Both the position numbers and the translations under genes were made by a program. The notes under the pieces were generated by a model, which saw nothing but the letters and a program-made list of their open reading frames with translations, made no database searches and had not been told where the DNA came from. Positions 7,885 to 16,381 of a stretch of DNA of 64,000 nucleotides are shown piece by piece; the stretch's first letter is position 1; each line of letters starts with the position of its first letter. Source of the stretch: Bradyrhizobium liaoningense (lineage in GTDB: Bacteria; Pseudomonadota; Alphaproteobacteria; Rhizobiales; Xanthobacteraceae); contig NZ_JAFCJM010000008.1 in assembly GCF_018130955.1 (NCBI RefSeq), positions 147,281 through 211,280 of the forward strand, given 5' to 3'.

Positions 7885-8556
7885 ATGGAGTACAGGGCTT
7901 TCATGCGGAAAGAGCTTCGTTCATCGCTGGGGATGCCAAGGCGAGGTCTCGTGATCGCGCTGGCCGCCTCGGTTGCGGTGGCCGCCGCCTCGCCGGCGGG
8001 CGCCCAATCACTCACCGACCGCTTCAAGAGCCTGTTCGGCGGCAAATCCGACGAGCCGGCCCAGACGACGTCCGCGCCCAACCAGCCTGCCGATTCGCAG
8101 GGCGAGGTCGATTGTCCCCAGGTCACCGTGCGCGCCGGCGCGTCCACTTATGCGGTCGCAGCAGCCGGCAAGCAGGCGGTCGGCAACGACGTGCGCTACC
8201 AGGCCTCGATCACCAAGATGGCCCGCGAATGCGTTCGCAACGGCGGCGCGATCACGGCGCGGGTCGGCATTCAGGGCCGTGTCGTCGCAGGTCCCGCAGG
8301 CGCCCCGTCGTCGGTCGAGGTTCCCTTGCGCATCGCCGTGGTCCAGGGCGGCATCGGCGAGAAGGTGATTGCCTCGAAGGCCTACCGGACCACGGTCGAG
8401 ATGTCCGAAGACGGCAGCATCCCCTTCACCTTCGTCGCCGAGGATCTGGTCTATCCGCTGCCGTCCCCCGCGGTTGCCGATTCCTACATTTTCTACGTCG
8501 GCTTCGATCCGCAGGCGCTGTCGGGATCGAAGGCGCCGGCGAAAAAGAAGAAGTAG
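7885..8556 (+). CDS. Exported protein of unknown function
   Basis: 223 residues. A Sec signal peptide follows a basic N-terminus: hydrophobic run VIALAASVAVAAASPAGA, with cleavage probable after the A of PAGA-Q. A low-complexity linker (about 45-75) and a beta-rich domain with two cysteines (about 78 and 113) follow. The C-terminus is lysine-rich (APAKKKK). ATG at 7885 is chosen because GGGGAG lies just upstream; an in-frame TTG at 7870 is an alternative. I do not recognise a named family; a periplasmic or envelope location is likely. Confidence 0.8.
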   Translation: MEYRAFMRKELRSSLGMPRRGLVIALAASVAVAAASPAGAQSLTDRFKSLFGGKSDEPAQTTSAPNQPADSQGEVDCPQVTVRAGASTYAVAAAGKQAVGNDVRYQASITKMARECVRNGGAITARVGIQGRVVAGPAGAPSSVEVPLRIAVVQGGIGEKVIASKAYRTTVEMSEDGSIPFTFVAEDLVYPLPSPAVADSYIFYVGFDPQALSGSKAPAKKKK

Positions 8557-8574
8557 GCGCGCGCTACGCGCCGC

Positions 8575-8768
8575 CCCAATTTCCGCTGTCATGCCCCGCG
8601 ACCCGGCTACGCCAAGGCTTCGCCGGGGCTTGCGGTCTTGGGGCGCCGAAGCTTTAGCGTAGGCGGCAGGCGGGCATCCAGTACGCCGCGGCTTCTCCGT
8701 ACCCCTCACTGTCTCTGGAATACCGGATCGCCCGGTCTTCGCCGGGCGATGACGCCGAGAGTGGTCAA
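8575..8768. repeat. Intergenic palindromic repeat region
   Basis: Non-coding stretch between convergent genes with several inverted segments, including a CGCCCGGTCTTCGCCGGGCG hairpin and an end resembling a degenerate genus-specific repeat. No open frame is supported. Confidence 0.5.
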
Positions 8769-8770
8769 CA

Positions 8771-8800
8771 AAAAAGCCGGCGCTCTCGCGCCGGCTTCTT
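8771..8800 (-). terminator. Terminator of the F0 operon
   Basis: Arms AAGCCGGCGC and GCGCCGGCTT with a 4-base loop. On the minus strand the stem runs into a T-rich tail, 20 bp after the atpF stop. On the plus strand the stem is followed by CTTGATTG, so termination there is weaker. Confidence 0.8.
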
Positions 8801-8820
8801 GATTGTCGAGGACCTGTCCC

Positions 8821-9306
8821 TCAGTTCAGCTTCTTCCGAACCTCGGCGATGCCCTTGGCCAGCAGGTCGTCGGCGACCTGGCCTTTGACCGACTGCGACA
8901 TGATGGTGGAAGCAGCCTGGACGGCGGCTTCTGCTGCGGCTGCGCGAACGTCCGCGACCGCCTGGGCCTCGGCGAGCGCGATCTTGCTCTCCGCGGTCTT
9001 GGTTCTGCGGGCGACGAAGTCTTCCATCTTCGCCTTGGCTTCGGCCGCGATGCGCTCGGCTTCGGACTTGGCGTTGGCGATGATGTCGGCGGCCTCACGC
9101 TCGGCAGTGGCGCTGCGCGCCTTGTAGCCGGCGAGCACCTTGGCGGCCTCTTCCTTCAGACGCAGCGCATCGTCGAGCTCGGCCTTGATGCGGGCGGCGC
9201 GATGGTCGAGCGCCGTCGTCACCGACTTGAAGACCCCGAGATAGCCGAACACGATCATCAAGATCACGAAGGCGACGGCGACCCAGGTTTCAGGATCGAA
9301 GAACAT
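8821..9306 (-). CDS. atpF: ATP synthase F0 subunit b
   Basis: 161 residues. A short periplasmic N-terminus (MFFDPETW) and one membrane helix (about 8-27) are followed by a long charged, alanine-rich coiled coil, the peripheral stalk of F-type ATP synthase. It lies last in the leftward F0 operon, 5 bp after the b' gene. Photosynthetic and many alphaproteobacteria carry two different b-type genes that form a heterodimer, and this arrangement fits that pattern. Confidence 0.95.
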   Translation of the reverse strand: MFFDPETWVAVAFVILMIVFGYLGVFKSVTTALDHRAARIKAELDDALRLKEEAAKVLAGYKARSATAEREAADIIANAKSEAERIAAEAKAKMEDFVARRTKTAESKIALAEAQAVADVRAAAAEAAVQAASTIMSQSVKGQVADDLLAKGIAEVRKKLN

Positions 9307-9311
9307 ATCGA

Positions 9312-9878
9312 CTAACCCTTCAAGGACGCGTCAACGGCGGCATTGACCGACACCGCATCCGGAACGACGCCGGTGAGCTGCTGCACGATCGTGCCCGCCG
9401 CATCGGCCGCGATGCCGCGAACGTTGCTCATGGCGGTCGTGCGGGTCGAAGCGATGGTCTTTTCCGCCTCGGCGAGCTTGTTCGCCAACTGCTGTTCCAG
9501 GGCCTTGCGCTCGGCTTCCGCCTGGGCATTGGCCTTCTCGCGGGATTCGTTGCCGATCGCCTGCGCCCGCGAGCGCGCCGAAGCGAGCTCACCCTCGTAG
9601 GCCTTCAGCGCCGCGTCGGACTGGTCCTTCAGCTTCTGCGCTTCGGCGAGGTCACCCTCGATCTTGTTCTGGCGCGCCTCGATCGCACCGCCGACCTTCG
9701 GCAGAGCGAGCTTGGACACGATCACGTAAAGCACGACGAAGAAGATCGCGAGCGACACCAGCTGCGAAGCAAAGGTGCTGCTCTCGAACGGCGGAAAGCC
9801 GCCGCTGTGATGACCGCCATCGGCTTCAGTGTGGGCATTGGCCGGCTGGCCTTTTGCCCCGCCATGACTCTCGGCCAT
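9312..9878 (-). CDS. atpG: ATP synthase F0 subunit b'
   Basis: 188 residues. A histidine- and glycine-rich N-terminus (about 1-28) precedes the membrane helix [20 protein letters not shown] and a coiled-coil tail. The extended N-terminus and position between subunit c and subunit b genes identify it as the b' form (atpG/atpX in alphaproteobacteria; unrelated to the gamma subunit, also called atpG elsewhere). It forms the peripheral stalk with AtpF. Confidence 0.93.
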   Translation of the reverse strand: MAESHGGAKGQPANAHTEADGGHHSGGFPPFESSTFASQLVSLAIFFVVLYVIVSKLALPKVGGAIEARQNKIEGDLAEAQKLKDQSDAALKAYEGELASARSRAQAIGNESREKANAQAEAERKALEQQLANKLAEAEKTIASTRTTAMSNVRGIAADAAGTIVQQLTGVVPDAVSVNAAVDASLKG

Positions 9879-9938
9879 GGAGTACTCCTGTTGCTGTCAC
9901 GCGCCGCTTCGGATGAAGCGGCGCGAAGGAAGTCGTTC

Positions 9939-10166
9939 TCAGAAAACGAACAGCAGAAGCAGCGCGATCAGCAGCGAGAAGATGCCGAGCGCTTCGGTCA
10001 CGGCGAAGCCGAAGATCAGGTTGCCGAACTGGCCCTGCGCGGCCGACGGGTTGCGGACGGCTGCGGCGAGGTAGTTGCCGAAGATCACGCCCACGCCCAC
10101 GCCCGCACCGCCCATGCCGATGCACGCGATGCCCGCGCCGATAAGTTTTGCTGCTGCCGGATCCAT
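9939..10166 (-). CDS. atpE: ATP synthase F0 subunit c
   Basis: 75 residues forming a two-helix hairpin: helix 1 is glycine-rich ([22 protein letters not shown]), a polar loop RNPSA follows, and helix 2 carries the proton-binding carboxylate E58 in VTEALGIF. A clear AAGGAGTC ribosome binding site precedes the ATG. It makes the rotor ring of the F0 motor. Confidence 0.97.
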   Translation of the reverse strand: MDPAAAKLIGAGIACIGMGGAGVGVGVIFGNYLAAAVRNPSAAQGQFGNLIFGFAVTEALGIFSLLIALLLLFVF

Positions 10167-10219
10167 TTTAGACTCCTTGGAAGAAAGATTGGGTTTTGGG
10201 TGGAAATTCCCCGGACCGC

Positions 10220-10969
10220 TCAGTGTCCCGGATGAATGGCGTCGTTGAGGTAGATGCAGGTCAGGATCGCAAACACATAGGCTTGCAGGAACGCGACCAG
10301 AATCTCGAGAGCGTACAGCGCGATCGTGAGCGCCAGCGGCAGCACGCCGCCGACCCAGCCGATGGCGCCGAGGGAGAAGCCCAGCATGGCGACGAAACCC
10401 GCGAACACTTTCAGCGCGATGTGGCCGGCCAGCATGTTGGCGAACAGACGAATGCTGTGCGAGACCGGCCGCAGGAAGAACGACAGGACCTCGATGAACA
10501 TGACCAGCGGCAGGATGTAGCCGGGGACGCCGTGAGGAACGAAAATCGAGAAGAACTTCAGGCCGTTCTTGGCGACGCCGTAGATCAGCACGGTGAAGAA
10601 GACCAGGAGCGCCAGTCCTACGGTGACGATGATGTGGCTCGAAACCGTGAACGTGTAGGGGATGATGCCCACCAGGTTCGAGACGCAGATGAACATGAAC
10701 AGCGAGAAGATCAGCGGGAAGAACTTCATGCCTTCCGCGCCGGCGGTCGAACGGATCGTCGAGGCGACGAACTCGTAGGAGATTTCGGCGACCGACTGGA
10801 GGCGTCCCGGAACGAGCTGGCTGCCGCTCGCCAGCATCAGGAGGGAGATGATCGCCACGGCGACCAGCATGTAGAGCGATGAATTGGTGAAGGCGATCGT
10901 TTGATTGCCGATGTGGCCGATCGTGAAAAGGGGCTCGATGTTGAACTGGTGGATCGGGTCGATTTTCAT
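10220..10969 (-). CDS. atpB: ATP synthase F0 subunit a
   Basis: 249 residues with five to six membrane helices. The essential stator arginine lies in [10 protein letters not shown], and the C-terminal helix contains [22 protein letters not shown]. The start MKIDPIHQF matches alphaproteobacterial AtpB; a longer in-frame extension upstream is arginine-rich and implausible. No strong ribosome binding site is visible, so coupling to the gene upstream may matter. It forms the proton half-channels next to the c ring. Confidence 0.96.
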   Translation of the reverse strand: MKIDPIHQFNIEPLFTIGHIGNQTIAFTNSSLYMLVAVAIISLLMLASGSQLVPGRLQSVAEISYEFVASTIRSTAGAEGMKFFPLIFSLFMFICVSNLVGIIPYTFTVSSHIIVTVGLALLVFFTVLIYGVAKNGLKFFSIFVPHGVPGYILPLVMFIEVLSFFLRPVSHSIRLFANMLAGHIALKVFAGFVAMLGFSLGAIGWVGGVLPLALTIALYALEILVAFLQAYVFAILTCIYLNDAIHPGH

Positions 10970-11089
10970 CGCGCGGCATCTTTCGGTCTGCCGGGCAAGC
11001 CGGCTGGTCTCGGTCTGCCGGCCGGGCCGGCATGTACCGGTGGGGCCGGTACGAAAACTCAATTGGCCAGTTCGGTTCGGCCAGTCCGG

Positions 11090-11464
11090 TTACGAGCCGC
11101 CACGCCTGCTTTGACCCGCGCCGGCCGACCTCACCACATTCACGACGCCGGCCACGAAGCCCAGCAGGGTGAACACGATGAATCCGAAAGGCGACGTCGA
11201 CAGCAAACGGTCGAAACCCCAGCCAATCCCCGCTCCGACAATGACCCCGGCGATCAACTCGGACGAAAGCCGGAAACCCAGCGCCATCGCCGAGGCTCTG
11301 GCCGCTCCGTCTCCACTTTCACCTGCGGGTTGCTCCGTCTTTATCTTGCGGTCGCGAAATTCGGACAACCGCTGATCGAGACTTCCGAGCCTTGCGGAAA
11401 GCGCAGCTTCTTCAGGCGATTTATCGCCATCCCCATTCTCGTCGTGTCCCGTGCCCTGTGTCAT
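11090..11464 (-). CDS. atpI: ATP synthase accessory protein AtpI
   Basis: 124 residues: a long polar N-terminus with charged heptads (about 15-60), two membrane helices (about 66-84 and 90-110), and a basic tail. AtpI proteins assist c-ring assembly or cation supply and are usually the first gene of the F0 operon, as here. A good promoter lies about 70-95 bp upstream on the minus strand. Confidence 0.9.
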   Translation of the reverse strand: MTQGTGHDENGDGDKSPEEAALSARLGSLDQRLSEFRDRKIKTEQPAGESGDGAARASAMALGFRLSSELIAGVIVGAGIGWGFDRLLSTSPFGFIVFTLLGFVAGVVNVVRSAGAGQSRRGGS

Positions 11465-11530
11465 GCAACGAAGACCCGAAACGTCACGCTTGAATGGAAA
11501 TTACGTCCGCCACCCTCAAAAGCCGCGCGG

Positions 11531-11559
11531 ACCATACTGATGGCACCTAGCCAAGTCAA
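11531..11559 (-). promoter_or_regulatory. Probable promoter of the F0 operon
   Basis: Read on the minus strand: TTGACT, a 17-base spacer, then TATGGT. The 10-bp unit CCAAGTCAAG (plus strand) is repeated in tandem at 11551-11570, giving a second TTGACT. The predicted start is about 60 bp ahead of atpI. Confidence 0.6.
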
Positions 11560-11599
11560 GCCAAGTCAAGATTGCGTCGCAATCGTCTATATCATTGAT

Positions 11600-11836
11600 T
11601 TGTTTGAGAATATTTCCAGATTTGCCGACGCTGCGCACAGCGTGGCGCCGCACCGCAGCAGCTCCTGTGGGCAACGCACGATTTCGCCGCTTTCGGCACG
11701 TCGCGGGGAGCGCATCCCATGCGCAAGCTGCGGGCCGGTTTTTGCACCGATGGAGACTTTTCCGAACCGTGCGCCCGTCCGGAGGCGGGTGTAGGATCGG
11801 TATCACCCAAGCGATGATCGCGACGGAGCCCGTGCG
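11600..11836. other. Intergenic region without recognisable gene
   Basis: It separates the divergent F0 operon and the exported coiled-coil protein. It contains an AT-rich stretch near 11585-11625, suitable for promoters, but no supported open frame, RNA or repeat. Confidence 0.5.
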
Positions 11837-12358
11837 ATGAGACCAGCGACATCATTCCCGAAATCAATGATCGCCATCGCGGCCGTCGCCGCGGTGCTGG
11901 CGCTGGGCGGCGGCCTCGTCACTGCGCAATCGGCGCCGGACGGCGAGAACGGCCGCTACACCATGACGCCGACGCCGGAGGGCGTGCTCCGGCTCGACAC
12001 CCGCACCGGAACGGTGTCGACCTGCAGCAAGAACGGCACCGGCTGGGCCTGTTACGCGGTGCCCGACGAACGCACCGCGCTCGATGCCGAGATCGGACGG
12101 CTGCAAGCCGAGAACGAGAAGCTGAAGGCGCAACTGGCGGCCGGGCCCACGGTATCAGGCAAGATCGAGGACGCGCTGCCGAAATCGGACTCGCTGAAGA
12201 AGGGCGAGCCGAAAGTTGCGGAGGGCGAACGCAAGATCGAGATTCCGCTGCCCAGCGACCAGGATGTCGATCGCGTGATGTCGTTCCTCGAGCGCGCCTG
12301 GCGGCGGCTGATCGAGATGGCCAACCGCGTGCAGAAGGACGTGTCGGGAAGGATTTGA
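11837..12358 (+). CDS. Exported coiled-coil protein of unknown function
   Basis: 173 residues. A signal peptide (hydrophobic about 10-28, cleavage near VTAQS) leads into a domain with YTMTPTPEGVLRLDTRTGTVSTCSKNGTGWACYAV, where two cysteines may pair. A heptad-rich segment (EIGRLQAENEKLKAQL, about 83-98) follows, then a charged C-terminal helix with FLERAWRRLIEMANRVQ. It is probably anchored or secreted to the periplasm. The start overlaps a GGAG-containing region. It may be cotranscribed with the YjbQ gene, 8 bp downstream. Confidence 0.78.
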   Translation: MRPATSFPKSMIAIAAVAAVLALGGGLVTAQSAPDGENGRYTMTPTPEGVLRLDTRTGTVSTCSKNGTGWACYAVPDERTALDAEIGRLQAENEKLKAQLAAGPTVSGKIEDALPKSDSLKKGEPKVAEGERKIEIPLPSDQDVDRVMSFLERAWRRLIEMANRVQKDVSGRI

Positions 12359-12366
12359 GAGTTTGA

Positions 12367-12840
12367 ATGACACCTGAGAAGCACCTGACCCGTTCGGCGG
12401 CGTCGACCGTGCAAGTCACGTCCATCAGTACCTCTCTGCTGACAGCGCCGACACCCGGTCGCGGCTTCGTCGATCTCACCGCCGAAGTCGCGAAGTTCAT
12501 CAAGGACGTTCATGCACGCGACGGTGCGCTGACGCTGTTCATCCGCCACACCTCGGCCTCGCTTACGATCCAGGAAAACGCTGATCCATCGGTGCTGCTC
12601 GATCTCAACACGGCGCTCGCGCGACTGGCGCCCGAGGGTGCCGGCTGGACGCATGACACGGAAGGCCCGGACGATATGCCGGCGCACGTCAAGACCATGC
12701 TGACGCAGACCTCGCTGCACGTGCCCGTCCTGAACGGAAAGCTCGCGCTCGGCACCTGGCAGGCGATCTATCTGGTCGAGCATCGCAGCCGTCCGCATCG
12801 TCGCGAAATCGTGCTGCAATTCATCGGAGAGACGCGCTGA
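12367..12840 (+). CDS. YjbQ/UPF0047 family protein
   Basis: 157 residues with the YjbQ signature: LFIRHTSASLTIQENADPSVLLDL and HDTEGPDDMPAHVKTMLTQTSLHVPV, then LGTWQAIYLVEHR. The conserved histidines and aspartates line a metal-containing trimer cavity. Members are called secondary thiamine-phosphate synthases because an E. coli homologue has that weak activity; the true role is unsettled. A bidirectional terminator follows. Confidence 0.92.
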   Translation: MTPEKHLTRSAASTVQVTSISTSLLTAPTPGRGFVDLTAEVAKFIKDVHARDGALTLFIRHTSASLTIQENADPSVLLDLNTALARLAPEGAGWTHDTEGPDDMPAHVKTMLTQTSLHVPVLNGKLALGTWQAIYLVEHRSRPHRREIVLQFIGETR

Positions 12841-12848
12841 CAAAACAA

Positions 12849-12880
12849 AACCGGCCGCGGAATCCGCGGCCGGTTCGTTT
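12849..12880. terminator. Bidirectional terminator
   Basis: Arms CCGGCCGCGG (12851-12860) and CCGCGGCCGG (12864-12873), with an A-rich left flank and a T-rich right flank. It lies between the convergent YjbQ and MHS transporter genes. Confidence 0.8.
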
Positions 12881-12899
12881 GGTTGATCGATGCCTTCGA

Positions 12900-14564
12900 T
12901 CAGGTCGCCTTGATGTCGACGTCCTTGGTCTCGGGCAGGAAGAAGAAGCCGATCACGACCGTGATGGACGCGAAGATGATCGGGTACCAGAGACCTGCAT
13001 AGATGTCGCCGGTCGAGGCCACGATCGCGAACGCGGTCGCGGGCAACAGGCCGCCGAACCAGCCGTTGCCGATGTGGTAGGGCAGCGACATCGAGGTGTA
13101 GCGGATGCGGGTCGGGAACAGTTCGACCAGCATCGCGGCGATCGGGCCGTACACCATGGTCACGTAGACGACCAGGATGAACAGGAGCCCGATGATCGCG
13201 GCCACCTGCGGACGGAAGATGTCGAGCGGATGCGCCATCTTCACGATGCCGGCGTCGCCTGCCTTGGGATAGCCGGCGGCCTGCACCGCAGCGGTGATCG
13301 CGGGGTTGCCGTCCTTGGCGTTCGCGTAAGCCACTTCCTTGCCGTTGACCATGACCTTCACGCCGGAGCCGGCCGGAGCCGCCGTCGTCGAGTACTTGAC
13401 CGACGACTGGGACAGGAAGGCGCGGGCGGTGTCGCAAGGCGCGGTGAAGACGCGGGTGCCGACCGGGTTGAACAGATCGCCGCAGCCTGCGGGATCGGCC
13501 ACCACCTCGACCTTGGCCTGCTCGATCGCCTTTTCCAGCGCCGGATTGGCGTTGGTGGTGATCATCTTGAAGATCGGGAAGAAGGTCAGCGCCGCGATCA
13601 GGCAGCCGCCGAGGATGATCGGCTTGCGGCCGATCTTGTCGGACAGCGCGCCGAACACGATGAAGAAGCCGGTGCCGAGCAGCAGCGACCAGGCGATCAA
13701 CAGGTTGGCGGTGTAGCCGTCGACCTTGAGGATCGATTGCAGGAAGAACAGCGCGTAGAACTGGCCGGTGTACCAGACCACGCCCTGGCCCATCACGCCG
13801 CCGAGCAGGGCGAGCAGGACGAGCTTGCCGTTCTGCCAGTTGCCGAAGGCTTCGGTCAGCGGCGCCTTCGAGCCCTTACCTTCTTCCTTCATCTTCTGGA
13901 AGATCGGCGATTCGTTCAGTCGCAGCCGGATCCAGACCGAGATGCCGAGCAGCAGCACCGAGACCAGGAACGGGATGCGCCAGCCCCACGCCGCGAAGTC
14001 GGTCTCGCCGATCGCCGAGCGGGTGAACAGGATCACCAGCAGCGACAGGAACAGGCCGAGCGTCGCGGTGGTCTGGATGAACGAGGTGTAATAGCCGCGC
14101 TTGCCGTTCGGCGCGTGCTCCGCGACGTAGGTCGCCGCACCGCCATACTCGCCGCCGAGGGCTAGACCCTGGGCGAGGCGCAGCGCGATCAGGATGATCG
14201 GAGCCGCGATGCCGATGGTTGCCGCGTTCGGCAACAGGCCGACGATGAAGGTCGACAGACCCATGATCAGGATGGTGACGAGGAAGGTGTATTTGCGGCC
14301 GACGATGTCGCCGACGCGGCCGAACACGATGGCGCCGAAGGGGCGGACCAGGAAGCCCGCGGCGAAGGCCAGCAGCGCGAAGATGTCACGGGTGGCCGGC
14401 GGATAGGCCGAGAAGAATTGGGCGCCGATGATGCCGGCGAGCGATCCGTAGAGGTAGAAATCGTACCATTCGAACACGGTACCGAGCGAGGAGGCGAGAA
14501 TGACGAACCGTTCGTCCTTCGTCATCCCTCCCGCGCCAGCTTGGGACACAGCCATTGTCGACAT
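12900..14564 (-). CDS. MFS transporter, MHS (metabolite:H+ symporter) type
   Basis: 554 residues with 12 predicted membrane helices. The MHS signatures are clear: SSLGTVFEWYDFYLYGSLAG, the loop GRVGDIVGRKYTF, RLAQGLALGGEYGGAATYVAEHAP, and the second-half loop SDKIGRKP. Relatives import organic acids, osmolytes or aromatic acids with protons. About 120 extra residues (about 336-455), containing two cysteines, lie between helices 9 and 10 and should face the periplasm. The start at 14564 has GGGGAG upstream; a long upstream in-frame extension is not credible. The substrate is unknown. Confidence 0.9.
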   Translation of the reverse strand: MSTMAVSQAGAGGMTKDERFVILASSLGTVFEWYDFYLYGSLAGIIGAQFFSAYPPATRDIFALLAFAAGFLVRPFGAIVFGRVGDIVGRKYTFLVTILIMGLSTFIVGLLPNAATIGIAAPIILIALRLAQGLALGGEYGGAATYVAEHAPNGKRGYYTSFIQTTATLGLFLSLLVILFTRSAIGETDFAAWGWRIPFLVSVLLLGISVWIRLRLNESPIFQKMKEEGKGSKAPLTEAFGNWQNGKLVLLALLGGVMGQGVVWYTGQFYALFFLQSILKVDGYTANLLIAWSLLLGTGFFIVFGALSDKIGRKPIILGGCLIAALTFFPIFKMITTNANPALEKAIEQAKVEVVADPAGCGDLFNPVGTRVFTAPCDTARAFLSQSSVKYSTTAAPAGSGVKVMVNGKEVAYANAKDGNPAITAAVQAAGYPKAGDAGIVKMAHPLDIFRPQVAAIIGLLFILVVYVTMVYGPIAAMLVELFPTRIRYTSMSLPYHIGNGWFGGLLPATAFAIVASTGDIYAGLWYPIIFASITVVIGFFFLPETKDVDIKAT

Positions 14565-14754
14565 GTTGAGTTCGCTCCCCGAAAATTCGTTTGCTATCTC
14601 CCGGACGACCGGATGTGCCGGATCACCCTGGGCCTTGCGCCAAAGTAACATCGTCGTGAAACCTCCCCCAATACGACTTTCGGCCTTGCGCACTGACGCG
14701 CATCTGACGACCTGCCGTTCGATCCCGCGCGGCAAAGAGGGGGTGTGGATTAAC

Positions 14755-14771
14755 CCCTTTGCAGCAAAGGG
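14755..14771. promoter_or_regulatory. Palindrome in divergent promoter region
   Basis: CCCTTTGCAGCAAAGGG, with eight-base arms around one base, overlaps a GATAAT -10-like sequence at 14771-14776. It lies between the MHS transporter and the response regulator and is a candidate operator for either. Confidence 0.45.
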
Positions 14772-14875
14772 ATAATGTGTACTTGCATGCCACGGCCGGT
14801 CGGGGAAGAATTGGGCAAGCCCGGGCGTGGTTGTCCCCACGTTGTCCCCCTCGGGCGTAACGACAGCAAGAGACG

Positions 14876-15547
14876 ATGAACGCTCCCTCAACCCACCTTG
14901 TCATTGCCGATGATCATCCCCTGTTCCGCGACGCGTTGCGGCAGGCGGTGGCCGGCGTCCTGACCTCGGCCAAGATCGACGAGGCGGGATCGTTCGAGGA
15001 TCTGACCAAGCTCTTGGAGCAGAACTCGGAAGTCGATTTGATCCTGCTCGATCTCTCGATGCCCGGGATCTCCGGCTTTTCCGGCCTGATCTATCTGCGG
15101 GCGCAATATCCGGCGATTCCGGTGGTCATCGTCTCGGCCTCCGACGACAGCGCCACCATTCGCCGCTCGCTGGATTTCGGTGCCTCGGGTTTCATTCCCA
15201 AGCGGTTCGGCGTCGAGACCCTGCGCGACGCCATCCTCAAGGTGATGGAGGGCGACGTCTGGGTGCCGGCGGATACCGACCTGTCGGCGCCGTCCGATCC
15301 CGACATGTCGCGCCTGCGCGACCGGCTGGTGACGCTCACCCCGCAACAGGTGCGGGTGTTGATGATGCTGTCGGAAGGACTGCTCAACAAGCAGATCGCC
15401 TACGAGCTCGGCGTCTCCGAGGCGACCATCAAGGCCCACGTCTCCGCGATCCTGCAAAAGCTCGGGGTCGAGAGCCGCACCCAGGCCGTCATCGCCGCAG
15501 CCAAGATCGCCGGCAGCCAGTGGAAGCAGGGCACGCCGACGGGGTGA
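14876..15547 (+). CDS. LuxR/NarL-type response regulator (orphan)
   Basis: 223 residues. Receiver domain (about 6-125) with acidic D12-D13, phosphoacceptor D59 in LLDLSMPG, and the lysine in FIPKRFG; a LuxR-type HTH (about 150-215) with LTPQQVRVLMMLSEGLLNKQIAYELGVSEATIKAHVSAIL. It diverges from the MHS transporter, which it might control. No kinase is adjacent. The layout resembles CrbR/AgmR-type regulators that control substrate uptake genes, but that link is inference. Confidence 0.92.
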   Translation: MNAPSTHLVIADDHPLFRDALRQAVAGVLTSAKIDEAGSFEDLTKLLEQNSEVDLILLDLSMPGISGFSGLIYLRAQYPAIPVVIVSASDDSATIRRSLDFGASGFIPKRFGVETLRDAILKVMEGDVWVPADTDLSAPSDPDMSRLRDRLVTLTPQQVRVLMMLSEGLLNKQIAYELGVSEATIKAHVSAILQKLGVESRTQAVIAAAKIAGSQWKQGTPTG

Positions 15548-15574
15548 TCCGTCCGTCGGCCGTTGGCTCTTGCT

Positions 15575-15705
15575 AGAGCATGATCCGGAAAAGTGTAAAG
15601 CGGTTTTCCCTCGCGACAAACGAGGAACGCGTTTGCGCGGAGATCATGCTCAAGCAAGGGCCTAAAGCGCGATGACGATTCATCCAAATCTCGTCGCGCT
15701 TTAGG
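15575..15705 (+). repeat. Interspersed repeat family B, copy 2
   Basis: AGCATGATCCGGAAAAGTGT at the left end and CGCGCTTTAGG at the right, matching 4165-4259 with a longer middle. The right edge runs into the eda gene and supplies its stop codon (TAA on the minus strand at 15701-15703). Confidence 0.8.
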
Positions 15706-16381
15706 TTAACAGCGCGGTCTTGGAGCTCATACCCTGTCTTTGCCGCACGGACGTCAGTGCAGCGGCAGCTCGGCTCGCAACGGTGATGGACGCCCAATCG
15801 CGTGCGGAGACCAGATCCCTTGGAGCCATCCAGGAGCCACCCACGCAGAGGACATTTGTCAGCTCCAGATATCGAGGCGCGCTTTGCCGGGTTATGCCGC
15901 CCGTGGGACAGAATTTGAGTTGCGGCAAGGGCGAGGCAAGTGACGCAAGAAAATCAACGCCCCCTGCTGACTCGGCTGGAAAGAATTTTGCCAATTGATA
16001 GTTGCGTTCGATCAGGCCCAGTGCCTCGGATGCGCTCGAGACGCCTGATAAGAGTGGGATCTCGCTCGTCTCCGCAGCGTCAAGCAGACGAGTGGTGTAT
16101 CCTGGCGAAACGGCGAAACGCGCGCCGGCCCGCATCGCTGCCTCAAGCTGCCTGGGTTCGATGATCGTTCCCGCGCCGACCTCGACGGCCTCGACCTCAC
16201 CTGCAATAGCGCGGATCGAATCGAGAGCTGCAGCCGTGCGCAGCGTAACTTCAATGACGGACAAGCCGCCGGCCGCCAGGGCGCGTGCCAGAGGGATCGC
16301 ATCCGAAGCACTATTTAGAGAAATCACGGGAATGACCGGCGTCTTCGAGAGAGTTTCGAGGAGGCCTCGCTGCGCCGTCAT
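15701..16381 (-). CDS. eda: 2-dehydro-3-deoxy-6-phosphogluconate (KDPG) aldolase
   Basis: 226 residues of the KDPG/KHG aldolase family. This enzyme cleaves KDPG to pyruvate and glyceraldehyde-3-phosphate, the last Entner-Doudoroff step. Visible motifs are VIEVTLRT with the catalytic Glu, [15 protein letters not shown], the Schiff-base lysine in AKFFPAE, and FCPTGGI. The C-terminal 12-15 residues after the last conserved helix ([14 protein letters not shown]) look non-homologous, and the stop falls inside a repeat element, so the tail may be repeat-derived. The start overlaps the edd stop by 4 bp. Confidence 0.95.
   Translation of the reverse strand: MTAQRGLLETLSKTPVIPVISLNSASDAIPLARALAAGGLSVIEVTLRTAAALDSIRAIAGEVEAVEVGAGTIIEPRQLEAAMRAGARFAVSPGYTTRLLDAAETSEIPLLSGVSSASEALGLIERNYQLAKFFPAESAGGVDFLASLASPLPQLKFCPTGGITRQSAPRYLELTNVLCVGGSWMAPRDLVSARDWASITVASRAAAALTSVRQRQGMSSKTALLT

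Noticed and set aside
11465..11836. A gene in the gap between atpI and the exported coiled-coil protein
   Set aside because: Short frames there lack ribosome binding sites, motifs and plausible composition.
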